Assembly (NCBI RefSeq): GCF_014645815.1
Contig: NZ_BMML01000004.1
Span: forward strand, 1 to 64,000
DNA length: 64,000 bases
From: Streptomyces fuscichromogenes
GTDB lineage: Bacteria; Actinomycetota; Actinomycetes; Streptomycetales; Streptomycetaceae
Direction: 5' to 3'
In this document: piece after piece, positions 1 to 10,734 of the stretch
Numbering within the stretch: position 1 is the stretch's first letter
Layout: the number at the start of each line of letters is the position of its first letter
Program-made: the position numbers and the translations under genes
The notes under the pieces: model-generated
Seen by the model: the letters and a program-made list of their open reading frames with translations, nothing else
Databases searched by the model: none
Told to the model about the DNA's origin: nothing

Positions 1-59
1 TACAGCGCCGATGGTACTGCAGGGGGGACCCTGTGGGAGAGTAGGACACCGCCGAACAA
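1..59 (+). rRNA. rrf: 5S ribosomal RNA, 3' end (partial)
   Basis: The first ~59 nt match the conserved 3' half of actinobacterial 5S rRNA: GATGGTACTGCAGGGGGG followed by GTGGGAGAGTAGGACACCGC and the closing GCCGAACAA. The 5' half and the rest of the rRNA operon lie upstream of the window. A strong intrinsic terminator follows directly, as expected at the end of an rrn operon. Confidence 0.93.
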
Positions 60-66
60 ATTTTGA

Positions 67-115
67 AAGGGTTGGGCCCTGAACTTCGGTTCAGGGCCCA
101 ACCCTTTTTTATTTT
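67..115 (+). terminator. rrn operon intrinsic terminator
   Basis: A perfect stem of about 18 bp (left arm ends CCCTGAAC, right arm begins GTTCAGGG) closes on a TTCG tetraloop and is followed by a T-rich run (TTTTTTATTTT). A U tract this good is rare in Streptomyces and typical of rRNA operon ends. Confidence 0.95.
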
Positions 116-155
116 GCGTAACTTGAAGTTCACGTTGCGCCCCGAGCATCCCAGC

Positions 156-833
156 ATGGGTACTGCTGCAATGCTCAGGGCCGCCGGCGTCGGAGTCGGC
201 GACGAGGTCATCGTGCCGGCCTTCGGGAACGTCGAGGTCGCCGAGGCCGTGACACTGGCCGGTGCGCTTCCGGTGTTCGCCGACATAGATCCGCTGACCT
301 ACTGCCTCGACGTCACCGCGGTGGAAGCGGCCGTAACCGCCCGTTCCGCGGCGGTGGTTGTCGTCCACCGCTTTGGACGGTGGGCCGATGTCAGGCACTT
401 GCGTGAGCTGGGGAAACGGCACGGACTTCTGGTGCTGGAGCAGGGCGAGTCGGAGGCTCCGTACGACGAGATCGCGCAGCGCCGGGAGCGGGCCGCGTAC
501 CTCGACACGAAGCTGCGCGGTGTCTGGACGCCCGACGGTGGTGACGGGCACACGTACCAGCAGTACGTCGTGCGGGTGCCGGGCAACGGCCGGCCGGACC
601 GGGACGCCTTCGCGCGGGCCCTGCGGGGCAAGGGAGTTGACTGCCGGGTGCCGGTGAAGACGCCGGTGCACCGACTGCCGGAATTCCGGCGTTGTGTCTC
701 GCTGCCGCAGACGGAGGCCGCCGCGGACGAGACGCTGGCGCTGCCCGTGGACGCCGCGTTGACGAAGCGGGAGATGCAGCGGATCGTGTCCGCCTGCAAT
801 GCCCTCGGCGGACTGCTTCAGTCCGCCTTCTGA
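156..833 (+). CDS. Shortened DegT/DnrJ/EryC1-type aminotransferase-like protein
   Basis: The protein resembles both ends of the sugar aminotransferase (AHBA synthase/DegT) fold. The N-terminal part has AAGVGVGDEVIVPAFGNVEV, the ADIDP strand and a VVHRFGR segment like the family's VHLYG. The C-terminal part has HTYQQYVVRVP and PVKTPVHRLPEFR. The ~90-100 residues that should lie between, including the PLP-binding lysine, are absent: the chain jumps from LLVLEQGES to the arm RRERAAYLDTKL. About 225 aa versus ~370 for active members, so catalysis is unlikely. Start chosen at ATG 156. In-frame TTG codons at 123 and 135 are alternatives, while anything earlier lies in the rrn terminator. It may be a conserved non-catalytic paralogue or a decaying gene; the reading frame is intact and codon use is normal. 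Confidence 0.7.
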   Translation: MGTAAMLRAAGVGVGDEVIVPAFGNVEVAEAVTLAGALPVFADIDPLTYCLDVTAVEAAVTARSAAVVVVHRFGRWADVRHLRELGKRHGLLVLEQGESEAPYDEIAQRRERAAYLDTKLRGVWTPDGGDGHTYQQYVVRVPGNGRPDRDAFARALRGKGVDCRVPVKTPVHRLPEFRRCVSLPQTEAAADETLALPVDAALTKREMQRIVSACNALGGLLQSAF

Positions 834-839
834 ACGAGT

Positions 840-869
840 TTGGGAACTCGGGCCTGATCGGGGTATGAT
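840..869 (+). promoter_or_regulatory. Candidate promoter of tRNA-Thr
   Basis: TTGGGA (840-845) and TATGAT (864-869) are separated by 18 bp, a housekeeping-type promoter. Predicted start near 876, about 30 nt before the mature tRNA 5' end. Confidence 0.5.
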
Positions 870-907
870 CTATTCCGTTGCCGGGGGAAACCCCGAAAAG
901 GCAACAG

Positions 908-983
908 GCCCCTATAGCTCAGTCGGCAGAGCGTCTCCATGGTAAGGAGAAGGTCAACGGTTCGATTCCGTTTGGGGGCTCCA
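908..983 (+). tRNA. tRNA-Thr (anticodon GGT)
   Basis: Full cloverleaf. The acceptor arm GCCCCTA pairs with TGGGGGC, followed by discriminator T and an encoded CCA. The D arm contains AGCTCAGTCGGCAGAGC. The anticodon stem TCTCC/GGAGA closes the loop ATGGTAA with anticodon GGT (threonine, ACC/ACU codons). The T arm is AACGG-TTCGATT-CCGTT. Confidence 0.96.
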
Positions 984-985
984 GC

Positions 986-1018
986 CAAAAGGCCCCGCCC
1001 GTAAGGGCGGGGCCTTTT
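986..1018 (+). terminator. Bidirectional terminator between tRNA-Thr and osaC
   Basis: A perfect stem AAAGGCCCCGCCC / GGGCGGGGCCTTT with a GTAA loop is followed by T5 on the plus strand and by A4 read as U4 on the minus strand. It lies between the convergent tRNA gene and osaC and can end both. Confidence 0.88.
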
Positions 1019-1042
1019 TCATGCCCTCTTTCGCTGTGCCTC

Positions 1043-3799
1043 TCAGTCCTTCTGGAGGCCGGGGACCCGCATCGCCAGGATGGCCATGTCGTCCGACGGG
1101 GCGTCCGACGCGAAGCGCTCCACCGCGCGCATGATGCGTGCGGCGACCGCGCCCGCCGTCAGACCCGTACAGGTCGTCAGAACGTCCGCGAGACCGTCGT
1201 CGCCGAGCATGCGGGTGCCCTCCCGGCGCTCCGTCACGCCGTCCGTGACGCAGAGGAGGACATCGCCCGGGTCGAGGGTGACCGTCTGCTCGTACAACTC
1301 CAGGTCCTCGATGACACCCAGCAGGGGTTGCGGTTCGGCGGCCGCCTCCACGGTGCCGTCCTGGCGCAGTCGGAGCGGCAGCGGGTGGCCGGCGCAGACC
1401 ACCTTCATCTCGGCGCTGCCGTCCTCCTGGAGGCGCATCTCGCCATAGAGAAGGGTCAGGAAGCGGCTGCGGGCTCCCTCGTCCAGGATGGCCGAGTTGA
1501 GGCGCTCCAGGACGGCCGGGCCGCTGAGGCCCTCGCGAGCCAGGAGGCGCAGTGCGTGCCGGGCGAGGCCGGTGACGGCGGCCGCGTTCGGGCCGGTACC
1601 GCAGACGTCGCCGATGGCGAAGCCGTACGCGTCGTCGGAGATCGGGAAGACGTCGTAGAAGTCGCCGCCGACCTCGTTGCCCTCGCCGGCCGCGCGGTAG
1701 ATGACCTCGACCTCCATGCCCTCGATGTGCGGGGTGCCCGGGGGCAGGAGGCTGCGCTGGAGAGCCTGGCTGATGGCCGTGCGCTCCGAGTACAGGCGGG
1801 CGTTGTCCAGGGCCAGGGCGGCCCGGCGGGAGAGGTCCTCGGCCAGTTCGAGGATCTCCTGGCGGAAGTGCTCGTCGGTGGGCTTGCCGAGGGTGAGCAT
1901 GCCGATGACGCGGTTGCGGGCGACCAGCGGGAGGACCACCGTCTCGCCGCCCACGGCCGAGGCCGTGGCGAGTGTCGGGCCGATGCCGGAGGAGACCTGG
2001 CGGGTGGGGCCGCCGGCCAGGCCGAGGCTGCGCATGGAACTGCGCAGGGCGGCCTGGTGGGCGTGTGCGCCGGGGGCCGTCCAGACCCGGGCACCGGGCG
2101 TGGGTACCGGGTCCGGCGGGGGCACCTTGGAGAGCAGCGACTTGATGCCGTCGATGAGTTCCTCGTCCTCGTGCAGGACGTACGACAGGTAGGGCTCGGA
2201 GGCCTGGTCGGCGATGGTGTAGACCGCGCACCAGGTGGCGAGGGTCGGGACCGTCATCTGGGCCATCAGGGCGAGGGTCTGGTCGCGGTCCAGGGTGCCG
2301 GCGAGCAGGTCGGAGGCCTCGACGAGGAAGCTGAGCGAGCCGCGGCGCAGCCGTTCCAGCTCGCCCAGGCGGGCGGACTCGACGGCCAGGGCGATGCGGT
2401 CGGCGGCGAACTGGAGGCGCAGTGCCTCCTCGTTGGAGTACCGGCCCGATGCCTCGGCCGCGACGCCCAGGGAGCCGGTGAGGCGGCCCTCGACCTTCAG
2501 CGGGACCGTGACGACCGAACGCATGCCGGTCCCGGCCAGGAGGGGCACGGCGCCCGGAACGGCCGCCAGATCGTCGTGTACGGCCGGCATGCGGGCCGAG
2601 CCGTAGCGGCCGGGGCCGGCTTCCACGGGCACGCGCGCGAAGCGCTGGCGGGCGGAGGGGAGCCCGGTGGAGGCGCGGACCTCCAACTCGGTCTCGTCGT
2701 CGGTGGCGAGGAGCAGGAACGCGGAGTCGCCGTCGAGCATGTCGCGGGCGCGTTCGACCGTGCGCTGCAGGAGGCCGTCGAGGTCGTCCGGGGCCGGGGA
2801 ACCGATGAACACCTCGAAGGGGTCGCTGCTCTGGCCGTCGGAGGCGCCCCCGGCGTCGGAGGCGGGGACGCGCAACGGGGTCTGGAGGACGGCCCGTTCG
2901 TGGTCGCGTACGAGCAGGCAGACCGTGGAGGGCTCGCCGCCGGTGTCCCGGACCCGCAGGTGCGAGGCGTAGACGGGGGTCACCCGGCCGTCGGCGCCGC
3001 GGATGCCGTAGCTGCCCTCCCAGCGGGAGAGTTGGAGGGCCTCGGCGATGCCGGTGCCGGTGCCGGGGGTGTGCGGCCAGGCGGCGAGGTCGGTGAGCGG
3101 TTTGCCGGTGACCGCGGCGGCGGTGTGGCCGAAGATCTCCTCGGCGTCCTCGTTCCAGGCGGAGACGGAGCCCTTGCGGTCGATCTGGACGACCGCGACG
3201 CGGACCCGGCCGTCGGCGAGCGGCAGCAGGTCGGCGGGGAGGGACGGTCCGGCGGCGCGGGTGCCCACCGGGCGCTCGGGCAGATCGAGCTGGAACCAGA
3301 CATTCTTGTACGTGGACGTGTATTCGACACCCCAGCGGGTGGCGAGTGCCGCACAGAGCTGGAGTCCGCGGCCGCCCTCGCGGTCGGGGCTGCCCATGTT
3401 GACGGCGGAGCCCTGGAGCGGGACCTCGCGTTCCGGGTAGCGGTCGGAGACCTCGATGCGCACTCCGTCGTCCGCGCGCAGGCAGAGCACGTCGGCGTGG
3501 GTGCCTGCGTGCACCACCGCGTTGGTCACCAGTTCGCTGGTGAGGACCACGGCGTCGTCGACGATGTCCGCGAAGCCCCAGCCCTGGAGGGTGTCGCGGA
3601 CGAAGGACCGGGCGGTCGCGACCGATCGCCCGACGGGCTCGAAGCTGGCGGCCGCGCGCGCGGTGATCACTGAACTCCTCGACCGGGTCTCGACATGCGG
3701 GCTTCCCTGGCCGGCCGGCTGGTGCCGCTGCTGCGGCATGCGCTCGCCTGTGGGCCGTGGCTCCGGGTTGTGTCCCCCGGGGATCACTCCGGTGGTCAT
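1043..3799 (-). CDS. osaC: OsaC: RsbW-like kinase / PAS / GAF / PP2C-type (SpoIIE) phosphatase
   Basis: Cytoplasmic multidomain regulator. An N-terminal GHKL anti-sigma kinase-like domain (N box [24 protein letters not shown]) is followed by a PAS domain ([23 protein letters not shown]), two GAF-like regions, and a C-terminal PP2C/SpoIIE phosphatase with metal-binding signatures [14 protein letters not shown] and LCVTDGVTE. In S. coelicolor OsaC acts on sigma-B control and returns it to basal level after osmotic stress (known for the family). It is divergent from osaA, as in S. coelicolor. The start was set at ATG 3799 because GGAGGGG stands ~12 nt upstream. An upstream in-frame ATG at 3883 has only a weak Shine-Dalgarno. 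The expected substrates are anti-sigma/anti-anti-sigma proteins; none is encoded here. Confidence 0.9.
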   Translation of the reverse strand: MTTGVIPGGHNPEPRPTGERMPQQRHQPAGQGSPHVETRSRSSVITARAAASFEPVGRSVATARSFVRDTLQGWGFADIVDDAVVLTSELVTNAVVHAGTHADVLCLRADDGVRIEVSDRYPEREVPLQGSAVNMGSPDREGGRGLQLCAALATRWGVEYTSTYKNVWFQLDLPERPVGTRAAGPSLPADLLPLADGRVRVAVVQIDRKGSVSAWNEDAEEIFGHTAAAVTGKPLTDLAAWPHTPGTGTGIAEALQLSRWEGSYGIRGADGRVTPVYASHLRVRDTGGEPSTVCLLVRDHERAVLQTPLRVPASDAGGASDGQSSDPFEVFIGSPAPDDLDGLLQRTVERARDMLDGDSAFLLLATDDETELEVRASTGLPSARQRFARVPVEAGPGRYGSARMPAVHDDLAAVPGAVPLLAGTGMRSVVTVPLKVEGRLTGSLGVAAEASGRYSNEEALRLQFAADRIALAVESARLGELERLRRGSLSFLVEASDLLAGTLDRDQTLALMAQMTVPTLATWCAVYTIADQASEPYLSYVLHEDEELIDGIKSLLSKVPPPDPVPTPGARVWTAPGAHAHQAALRSSMRSLGLAGGPTRQVSSGIGPTLATASAVGGETVVLPLVARNRVIGMLTLGKPTDEHFRQEILELAEDLSRRAALALDNARLYSERTAISQALQRSLLPPGTPHIEGMEVEVIYRAAGEGNEVGGDFYDVFPISDDAYGFAIGDVCGTGPNAAAVTGLARHALRLLAREGLSGPAVLERLNSAILDEGARSRFLTLLYGEMRLQEDGSAEMKVVCAGHPLPLRLRQDGTVEAAAEPQPLLGVIEDLELYEQTVTLDPGDVLLCVTDGVTERREGTRMLGDDGLADVLTTCTGLTAGAVAARIMRAVERFASDAPSDDMAILAMRVPGLQKD

Positions 3800-4198
3800 G
3801 GTCTGCGGCCGCCCCTCCGAATGCCCGCTCGTTCTTGTGCCACCGCCCAGGCCGGACGGACCGGTGCGGCTGGACAGCCGCATGCAAGGTTACTTACCTT
3901 CGCCGTCCGAGCGGATGCCGGTCGCCGGTGTTTACGCCCCCAGGGTGTGCGGACGATGTGCGAAGCTGCCGAACTGTTATGGCCTGGTTCGGCCGGGGTG
4001 AAACACTGGGCAGGCTTCTGACGAAGGTCCGGTCGGCCCGAGTGCGTTCCGTGTTCGGCGGGCAGCAGCCCCTGGTGTGGCCGGATCTCGTCTGGCAGTG
4101 ATACGCAGCAGTAACTGGTACGCGGAAGTAAGCGGTACGCCGAGTATGGCGGTGTCCGAGGACAAGCGGTAACGGTCGACCCCTGCGGGAGGGACACA
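3800..4198. promoter_or_regulatory. osaC/osaA divergent regulatory region with 17-bp-period repeats
   Basis: This 399-bp gap separates the divergent osaC and osaA. Next to osaA, AGTAACTGGTACGC (4110-4123) and AGTAAGCGGTACGC (4127-4140) form a direct repeat with a 17-bp period. A weaker third copy ends in GATACGC at 4100-4106, in the same register. They lie 60-100 bp before osaA and could be binding sites for a regulator. I found no clear housekeeping promoter hexamers and no convincing sigma-B promoter (GTTT-N14-16-GGGTA). No gene is seen here. Confidence 0.45.
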
Positions 4199-7100
4199 GT
4201 GGAGTCTGGCGCAGCGGCGCGGGGCACGAAGGCGCGTGCGAAGGGCGGGCCGTCCCTGAGCAGGCAGCGGGGCGGTGACGGGACCACCGCGGTGGACACG
4301 GCTTCGCTGAACCGGCTGCTGGCGGCTCTCACGTCGATGAGGGACGGCAACTTCCGCAAGCGGCTCCCGGTGTCCGGGGACGGCGTGATGTCGGAGATCG
4401 CGGCGGTCTTCAACGAGGTCGCCGACCGCAATCTCCACCTCACGGGTGAGCTGTCACGGGTACGGCGTGTCGTGGGACGTGAGGGAAAGCTCACGGAGCG
4501 GCTGGAGACGGGTGCCTGTGAGGGTTCGTGGGCGACCGCCATCGACAACTCCAACGCCCTTGTCGACGACCTGGTCCGGCCGGTCTCCGAGGTGGGCCGG
4601 GTCCTGACGGCGGTGGCCGAGGGCGATCTGTCGCCGCGCATGGAGCTGCGGTCGCCGTCGCCGGACGGTGCCGGGCATCCGCTGCGAGGTGAGTTCCTGA
4701 AGGTCGGCCGGACCGTCAACAACCTGGTCGACCAGTTGTCGACGTTCACCGACGAGGTCACGCGCGTGGCCAGTGAGGTGGGCACCGAGGGCAAGCTGGG
4801 CGGGCAGGCCCGGGTGCGTGGTATGTCCGGTTCGTGGCGGGACCTCACGGACTCGGTGAACACGATGGCGTACCGGTTGACGGCGCAGGTGCGTGACATC
4901 GCACTGGTGACGACGGCGGTCGCGAAGGGTGATCTGTCCCGGAAGGTCACGGTTCAGGTCGCCGGTGAGATGCTGGAGTTGAAGGAAACCGTCAACACGA
5001 TGGTGGACCAGCTCTCGGCGTTCTCCTCCGAGGTGACCCGGGTCGCCCGTGAGGTGGGCACGGACGGCATCCTGGGCGGTCAGGCGAACGTGCCGGGGGT
5101 CGCCGGTACGTGGAAGGAGCTCACCGACTCCGTCAACACGATGGCCGGGAACCTGACGGCCCAGGTGCGCGGGATCTCCGAGGTGACCACCGCGGTCGCC
5201 AACGGTGACCTGTCCCGGAAGGTGACCGTCCCGGCGCGCGGGGAGGTCGCGCAGCTCGCCGAGACGATCAACCAGATGACCGAGACGCTGCGGATCTTCG
5301 CGGACGAGGTCACGCGTGTGGCCAACGAGGTCGGCGGCGAGGGGCGGCTCGGCGGCCAGGCGAACGTGCCGGGCGCGGCGGGTACCTGGAAGGACCTGAC
5401 GGACTCGGTCAACACGGTCTTCCGGAACCTGACCACCCAGGTGCGGGACATCGCCGCCGTGACGACGGCGGTCGCCAACGGTGACCTGTCGCAGAAGGTC
5501 ACGGTCGACGTGGCCGGCGAGATGCTGGAACTGAAGAACACCGTCAACGGCATGGTCGACCAACTGTCGTCGTTCGGTGCCGAGGTGACCCGGGTGGCCC
5601 GGGAGATCGGTGTCGAGGGCGAGCTGGGCGGTCAGGCGCAGGTGGCCGGAGCCGCCGGTACCTGGAAGGACCTGACCGACTCCGTCAACACCGCGTTCCG
5701 CAACCTCACCGGCCAGGTCCGCAACATCGCCCAGGTGACGACGGCGGTGGCCAACGGTGATCTGTCGCAGAAGGTCACGGTGGACGTCTCCGGCGAGATG
5801 CTGAAGCTGAAGAACACCGTGAACACGATGGTGGACCAGCTCTCCAGCTTCGCCGACCAGGTGACGCGGATGGCCAGGGACGTGGGTACCGAGGGCCGGC
5901 TGGGCGGTCAGGCGCGGGTGGACGGCGTCTCGGGCACCTGGAAGGAGCTGACCGACTCCGTCAACTTCATGGCCGGCAACCTGACCTCGCAGGTACGGCA
6001 GATCGCCCAGGTGACGACGGCGGTGGCACGGGGCGATCTGTCCCAGAAGATCGACGTCGACGCCCGTGGCGAGATTCTCGAACTGAAGAACACCATCAAC
6101 ACGATGGTCGATCAGCTCTCCGCCTTCGCCGACCAGGTCACCAAGGTGGCCCGTGAGGTGGGTACGGAGGGCCGGCTGGGCGGTCAGGCGCAGGTGCCCG
6201 GTGTGGCCGGCGTGTGGCGGGACCTGACGGACTCCGTGAACGGCATGGCCGGCAACCTGACGGCCCAGGTGCGCAACATCGCGCAGGTCGCCACCGCGGT
6301 GGCGCGCGGTGACCTCTCGCAGAAGATCACCGTGGACGCGCGCGGTGAGATCCAGGAGCTGAAGAACACCCTGAACACGATGGTCGACCAGCTGTCGTCG
6401 TTCGCCCAGGAGGTCACGCGCGTGGCGCGCGAGGTGGGTACCGAGGGCATCCTCGGCGGCCAGGCCGAGGTGCAGGGGGTCGCGGGCACCTGGAAGGACC
6501 TCACCCAGTCGGTGAACTTCATGGCGAACAACCTGACCATCCAGGTGCGCAACATCGCCGAGGTCACGACCGCGGTCGCCAAGGGCGACCTGTCGAAGAA
6601 GATCACCGTGGACGCGAAGGGCGAGATCCTCGAACTCGTCACGACGGTCAACACGATGGTCGACCAGCTGTCCAGTTTCGCCGAGCAGGTGACCCGGGTG
6701 GCCCGTGAGGTGGGTACCGAGGGCATCCTGGGCGGTCAGGCGCACGTTCCGGGTATCACGGGTATCTGGAAGGACCTCAGCAACAACGTGAACCTGATGG
6801 CCAACAACCTGACCACGCAGGTGCGGAACATCTCCCAGGTGTCGGCGGCGGTCGCGAACGGCGACCTGACCCGGCAGGTCACCATCGAGGCGAGCGGCGA
6901 GGTGGCCCAGCTCGCCGACACCATCAACACGATGGTGAAGACCCTGAGTTCGTTCGCCGACCAGGTCACCAAGGTGGCCCGTGAGGTGGGCACGGACGGC
7001 ATCCTGGGGGGTCAGGCACACGTACCGGGTGTGGCGGGGACGTGGAAGGACCTCACCGAGTCGGTGAACCAGATGGCGTCCAACCTGACCGGCCAGGTCC

Positions 7101-9655
7101 GCAACATCGCGATGGTCACCACGGCCATCGCGAAGGGCGACCTGACCAAGAAGATCGACATCGACGCCCGCGGCGAGATCCTCGAACTCAAGACGACGAT
7201 CAACACGATGGTCGACCAGCTGTCCAGCTTCGCCGAGGAGGTCACCCGGGTGGCCCGTGAGGTGGGCACCGAGGGGGCGCTGGGCGGGCAGGCGCGGGTG
7301 CGTGACGTCGACGGCACCTGGCGGGACCTCACCGAGTCCGTGAACGAGATGGCCGGGAACCTGACCCGGCAGGTGCGTGCCATCGCGCGCGTGGCGACCG
7401 CGGTGACCCGCGGCGACCTGAACCTGAAGATCGACGTGGACGCGGCCGGCGAGATCCAGGAACTCCAGGACTACATCAACAAGATGATCGCCAACCTGCG
7501 CGACACCACGGTCGCCAACCAGGAGCAGGACTGGCTGAAGGGCAACCTGGCCCGTATCTCCGCGCTGATGCAGGGCCGACGTGACCTGGCGGACGTGGCC
7601 TCCCTGATCATGAGCGAGCTGACGCCGGTGGTGACCGCGCAGCACGGCGCGTTCTTCCTGGCGATGCCCCTGGTCGACGGCAAGGAGACCAACGCCGAGA
7701 ACGAGGACGCGTACGAGCTGCGGATGCTCGGTTCGTACGGCTACTCGATGGGCTCCATGCCCACGTCGTTCCGGCCGGGTGAGGCGCTGATCGGGACGGC
7801 CGCGCAGGAGAAGCGCACGATCCTGGTGGAGAAGGCGCCCACCGGCTATCTGAAGATCTCCTCCGGGCTCGGGGAGGCCCCGCCCGCGCAGGTGATCGTG
7901 CTTCCGGTGCTGTTCGAGGGCAAGGTGCTCGGCGTGATCGAGCTGGCCTCCTTCACGCCGTTCACGCAGATCCAGAAGGACTTCCTCAACCAGATCGCCG
8001 AGATGATCGCGACCAGCGTCAACACCATCTCCGTCAACACCAAGACCGAGGTCCTGCTGAAGCAGTCGCAGGAGCTGACCGAGCAGCTTCAGGAGCGGTC
8101 GGCCGAGTTGGAGAACCGGCAGAAGGCCCTCCAGGCGTCCAATGCCGAACTGGAGGAGAAGGCCGAGCTGCTGGCCCAGCAGAACCGGGACATCGAGGTG
8201 AAGAACACCGAGATCGAGGAGGCCCGGCAGGTCCTGGAGGAGCGTGCCGAGCAACTCGCCGTCTCCATGCGCTACAAGAGCGAGTTCCTCGCCAACATGT
8301 CGCACGAGCTGCGCACTCCGCTGAACTCGCTGCTGATCCTGGCCAAGCTGCTCGCCGACAACGCGGAGGGCAACCTCTCGCCGAAGCAGGTGGAGTTCGC
8401 CGAGACCATCCACGGCGCGGGGTCCGACCTGCTCCAGCTGATCAACGACATCCTGGACCTGTCGAAGGTCGAGGCGGGCAAGATGGACGTCTCCCCGACG
8501 CGTATCGCGCTCGTCCAGCTGGTGGACTACGTGGAGGCCACCTTCCGGCCGCTGACCGCGGAGAAGGGCCTCGACCTGTCGGTGCGGGTCTCGCCGGAGC
8601 TGCCGGCCACCCTGCACACCGACGAGCAGCGGCTGCTCCAGGTGCTGCGCAACCTGCTGTCCAACGCGGTGAAGTTCACCGACTCCGGTTCGGTGGAGCT
8701 GGTGATCCGGCCGGCCGGCAGTGCCGTGCCGGTGGGGATCAGGGAGCAGCTCCTGGAGGCCGGTTCGCTCAGTGATCCGGACGCGCCGCTGATCGCGTTC
8801 TCGGTGACGGACACCGGCATCGGCATCGCCGCCAGCAAGATGCGGGTGATCTTCGAGGCGTTCAAGCAGGCCGACGGCACGACCAGCCGCAAGTACGGCG
8901 GTACGGGCCTCGGGCTGTCCATCTCGCGGGAGATCGCGCAGTTGCTCGGCGGTGAGATCCACGCGCAGAGCGAGCCGGGCCGCGGTTCGACGTTCACGCT
9001 GTACCTGCCGCTGCACCCGAGTGAGCTGCCGCCGCAGGGCTACCAGCAGTCCATGCCCGCGCTGGAGGCCGGTGACCTGGTGGCGTCCCAGAACCACGGC
9101 CTGGAGCTGTCCGGCGTGGAGATCGAGACGCCGGCCGAGGTGAAGTCGTACCAGGAGACGCAGAACGGCGCCGCGGCGCTCTTCCGGCGCCGGCGCCGGG
9201 GGGCTCCGGTGGCCGAGGCGTGGCCGGTGCTGGCCGAGCAGGCGGTGACGTCCCCGCAGCCGCGCCGGGGCATGCGGTTCGGCGGCGAGAAGGTGCTGAT
9301 CGTCGACGACGACATCCGCAACGTGTTCGCGCTCACCAGCGTCCTGGAGCAGCACGGTCTGTCGGTGCTGTACGCCGAGAACGGCCGGGAGGGCATCGAG
9401 GTCCTGGAGCAGCACGACGACGTCGCGGTCGTGCTGATGGACATCATGATGCCGGAGATGGACGGCTATGCGACGACCAGTGCGATCCGTCGGATGCCGC
9501 AGTTCGCCGGGCTGCCGATCATCGCTCTCACCGCGAAGGCGATGAAGGGCGACCGGGAGAAGGCCATCGAGTCGGGCGCTTCCGACTACGTCACCAAGCC
9601 GGTCGACCCCGATCATCTTCTGGCGGTGATGGAGCAGTGGATGAGCGGGGAGTGA
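4199..9655 (+). CDS. osaA: OsaA: giant HAMP-array hybrid histidine kinase
   Basis: 1818-aa soluble sensor kinase without membrane segments. Residues ~30-1100 are about 12 HAMP units of ~92 aa, each with a TAVAxGDLSxKVTVDxxGE motif and ten with a GxLGGQAxV motif. A GAF domain (~1135-1285), a long coiled coil (~1285-1355), HisKA with [10 protein letters not shown] (His1369), HATPase_c ([26 protein letters not shown]) and a C-terminal receiver ([13 protein letters not shown], Asp1748) follow. It is the osmoadaptation kinase that works with OsaB in S. coelicolor (established). Start GTG 4199 has GGGAGGG 7-8 nt upstream. The long HAMP array without transmembrane helices suggests a cytosolic sensor, as in Nik1/group III fungal kinases. 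The repeats make the DNA at about 4.6-7.5 kb internally repetitive. Confidence 0.95.
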   Translation: MESGAAARGTKARAKGGPSLSRQRGGDGTTAVDTASLNRLLAALTSMRDGNFRKRLPVSGDGVMSEIAAVFNEVADRNLHLTGELSRVRRVVGREGKLTERLETGACEGSWATAIDNSNALVDDLVRPVSEVGRVLTAVAEGDLSPRMELRSPSPDGAGHPLRGEFLKVGRTVNNLVDQLSTFTDEVTRVASEVGTEGKLGGQARVRGMSGSWRDLTDSVNTMAYRLTAQVRDIALVTTAVAKGDLSRKVTVQVAGEMLELKETVNTMVDQLSAFSSEVTRVAREVGTDGILGGQANVPGVAGTWKELTDSVNTMAGNLTAQVRGISEVTTAVANGDLSRKVTVPARGEVAQLAETINQMTETLRIFADEVTRVANEVGGEGRLGGQANVPGAAGTWKDLTDSVNTVFRNLTTQVRDIAAVTTAVANGDLSQKVTVDVAGEMLELKNTVNGMVDQLSSFGAEVTRVAREIGVEGELGGQAQVAGAAGTWKDLTDSVNTAFRNLTGQVRNIAQVTTAVANGDLSQKVTVDVSGEMLKLKNTVNTMVDQLSSFADQVTRMARDVGTEGRLGGQARVDGVSGTWKELTDSVNFMAGNLTSQVRQIAQVTTAVARGDLSQKIDVDARGEILELKNTINTMVDQLSAFADQVTKVAREVGTEGRLGGQAQVPGVAGVWRDLTDSVNGMAGNLTAQVRNIAQVATAVARGDLSQKITVDARGEIQELKNTLNTMVDQLSSFAQEVTRVAREVGTEGILGGQAEVQGVAGTWKDLTQSVNFMANNLTIQVRNIAEVTTAVAKGDLSKKITVDAKGEILELVTTVNTMVDQLSSFAEQVTRVAREVGTEGILGGQAHVPGITGIWKDLSNNVNLMANNLTTQVRNISQVSAAVANGDLTRQVTIEASGEVAQLADTINTMVKTLSSFADQVTKVAREVGTDGILGGQAHVPGVAGTWKDLTESVNQMASNLTGQVRNIAMVTTAIAKGDLTKKIDIDARGEILELKTTINTMVDQLSSFAEEVTRVAREVGTEGALGGQARVRDVDGTWRDLTESVNEMAGNLTRQVRAIARVATAVTRGDLNLKIDVDAAGEIQELQDYINKMIANLRDTTVANQEQDWLKGNLARISALMQGRRDLADVASLIMSELTPVVTAQHGAFFLAMPLVDGKETNAENEDAYELRMLGSYGYSMGSMPTSFRPGEALIGTAAQEKRTILVEKAPTGYLKISSGLGEAPPAQVIVLPVLFEGKVLGVIELASFTPFTQIQKDFLNQIAEMIATSVNTISVNTKTEVLLKQSQELTEQLQERSAELENRQKALQASNAELEEKAELLAQQNRDIEVKNTEIEEARQVLEERAEQLAVSMRYKSEFLANMSHELRTPLNSLLILAKLLADNAEGNLSPKQVEFAETIHGAGSDLLQLINDILDLSKVEAGKMDVSPTRIALVQLVDYVEATFRPLTAEKGLDLSVRVSPELPATLHTDEQRLLQVLRNLLSNAVKFTDSGSVELVIRPAGSAVPVGIREQLLEAGSLSDPDAPLIAFSVTDTGIGIAASKMRVIFEAFKQADGTTSRKYGGTGLGLSISREIAQLLGGEIHAQSEPGRGSTFTLYLPLHPSELPPQGYQQSMPALEAGDLVASQNHGLELSGVEIETPAEVKSYQETQNGAAALFRRRRRGAPVAEAWPVLAEQAVTSPQPRRGMRFGGEKVLIVDDDIRNVFALTSVLEQHGLSVLYAENGREGIEVLEQHDDVAVVLMDIMMPEMDGYATTSAIRRMPQFAGLPIIALTAKAMKGDREKAIESGASDYVTKPVDPDHLLAVMEQWMSGE

Positions 9656-9929
9656 CCGGAACGGTCAGATGTGATGTGAACGTTGTGGGAACGTTCCGTG
9701 TGCACGGGGAGTTGCTGACTCAGGGTGGCGGAACCCGTGTAGAAGTGCGGGATTGGGGGAACCTTCTGGTCCCCGGCTGCGTTTCTGCTACGTGCACAGT
9801 GACATCGCGGTGACAGGGTGTGGCGACAGGCGGGGTGCGGCTACCATGACCGGCACAAGGACGGGCGGCGAAAGGGAGTCGTCCCCTGGGGCGGCGCCCG
9901 GTGCACATCCGGGGCGAGGAGGGCGGGCC
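9656..9929 (+). promoter_or_regulatory. osaA-osaB intergenic region
   Basis: This 274-bp gap holds a perfect 10-bp palindrome GGAACGTTCC (9689-9698) preceded by a second GAACGTT, and a hairpin GGGGAACC-TTCT-GGTCCCC near 9755-9774 that could attenuate read-through. The gap agrees with osaB having its own promoter, though no clear hexamers were found. Confidence 0.35.
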
Positions 9930-10610
9930 ATGGTGCAGAAGGCCAAGATCCTCCTGGTCGATGACCGGCCGGAGAATCTGCTGGCGCTGGAGGCCATCCT
10001 CTCTGCGCTCGATCAGACACTGGTCCGGGCATCGTCCGGGGAGGAAGCGCTCAAGGCACTGCTCACGGACGACTTCGCGGTCATTCTGCTGGACGTCCAG
10101 ATGCCGGGCATGGACGGATTCGAGACCGCGGCACACATCAAGCGGCGGGAGCGGACCCGGGACATCCCGATCATCTTCCTCACCGCCATCAACCACGGCC
10201 CCCACCACACCTTCCGGGGCTACGCCGCGGGCGCGGTCGACTACATCTCCAAGCCCTTCGACCCATGGGTGCTGCGCGCCAAGGTCTCGGTGTTCGTCGA
10301 GCTGTACATGAAGAACTGCCAGCTGCGCGAGCAGGCGGCGCTGCTGCGGCTCCAGTTGGAGGGCGGCGGCAAGGGCGCGGTCGCCGGCAAGGAGTCCGCG
10401 GGGCTGCTCGCCGAGCTGTCCGCCCGGCTCGCGGCCGTCGAGGAGCAGGCCGAGGCGCTCTCCAAGCAGCTCGACGACGAGTCCGCGGACGCGGCCGCGG
10501 TGGCCACGGCGGCCCACCTGGAGCGCAAACTCACCGGTCTGCGCCGGGCGCTCGACGCCCTGGAACCGGGCACGGGCGGCGCCACGCCGTCGCTTCCTTC
10601 GCAGAACTGA
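9930..10610 (+). CDS. osaB: OsaB: response regulator with C-terminal coiled coil
   Basis: 226 aa. The N-terminal receiver domain has acidic residues in KILLVDDRPEN, the phospho-acceptor in VILLDVQMPGMDG (Asp55), a Thr in IIFLTAIN and a Lys in YISKPFDP. There is no DNA-binding domain. The rest is helical and coiled-coil (QLREQAALLRLQL, LLAELSARLAAVEEQAEAL). It is the partner of OsaA and is required for growth at high osmolarity in S. coelicolor (established for the orthologue). Output is therefore probably by protein-protein interaction. ATG 9930 was chosen for its strong GAGGAGGG just upstream and because the receiver begins at residue 3; upstream in-frame codons add ~60 residues of non-homologous sequence. 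Confidence 0.93.
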   Translation: MVQKAKILLVDDRPENLLALEAILSALDQTLVRASSGEEALKALLTDDFAVILLDVQMPGMDGFETAAHIKRRERTRDIPIIFLTAINHGPHHTFRGYAAGAVDYISKPFDPWVLRAKVSVFVELYMKNCQLREQAALLRLQLEGGGKGAVAGKESAGLLAELSARLAAVEEQAEALSKQLDDESADAAAVATAAHLERKLTGLRRALDALEPGTGGATPSLPSQN

Positions 10611-10734
10611 CCGCGAGCACGGACACTGTTGCCCATGAGCCTTCGTCAGTTCTGCGCCCCGAAAAGGGCGACACGAACGGGTGAAGCTGTGGGCACACGT
10701 GTCCCTCGTCGCCTCCCCCGGTAACCTCACACCC

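Noticed and set aside
3884..4100. Sigma-B-type promoter for osaC or osaA
   Set aside because: GTTT occurs near 3929 but the following GGGTGT is only 10 bp away, not 14-16, and the -10 lacks the TA; no acceptable match was found on the other strand.
4454..9616. 1720-codon open frame antisense to osaA, and similar giant antisense frames opposite lhr (20965-25740) and osaC (878-3673)
   Set aside because: High GC leaves antisense frames without stops. The products are low-complexity Arg/Gly/Val/His/Leu mixtures with no fold motifs, while the sense strands encode clear domains.
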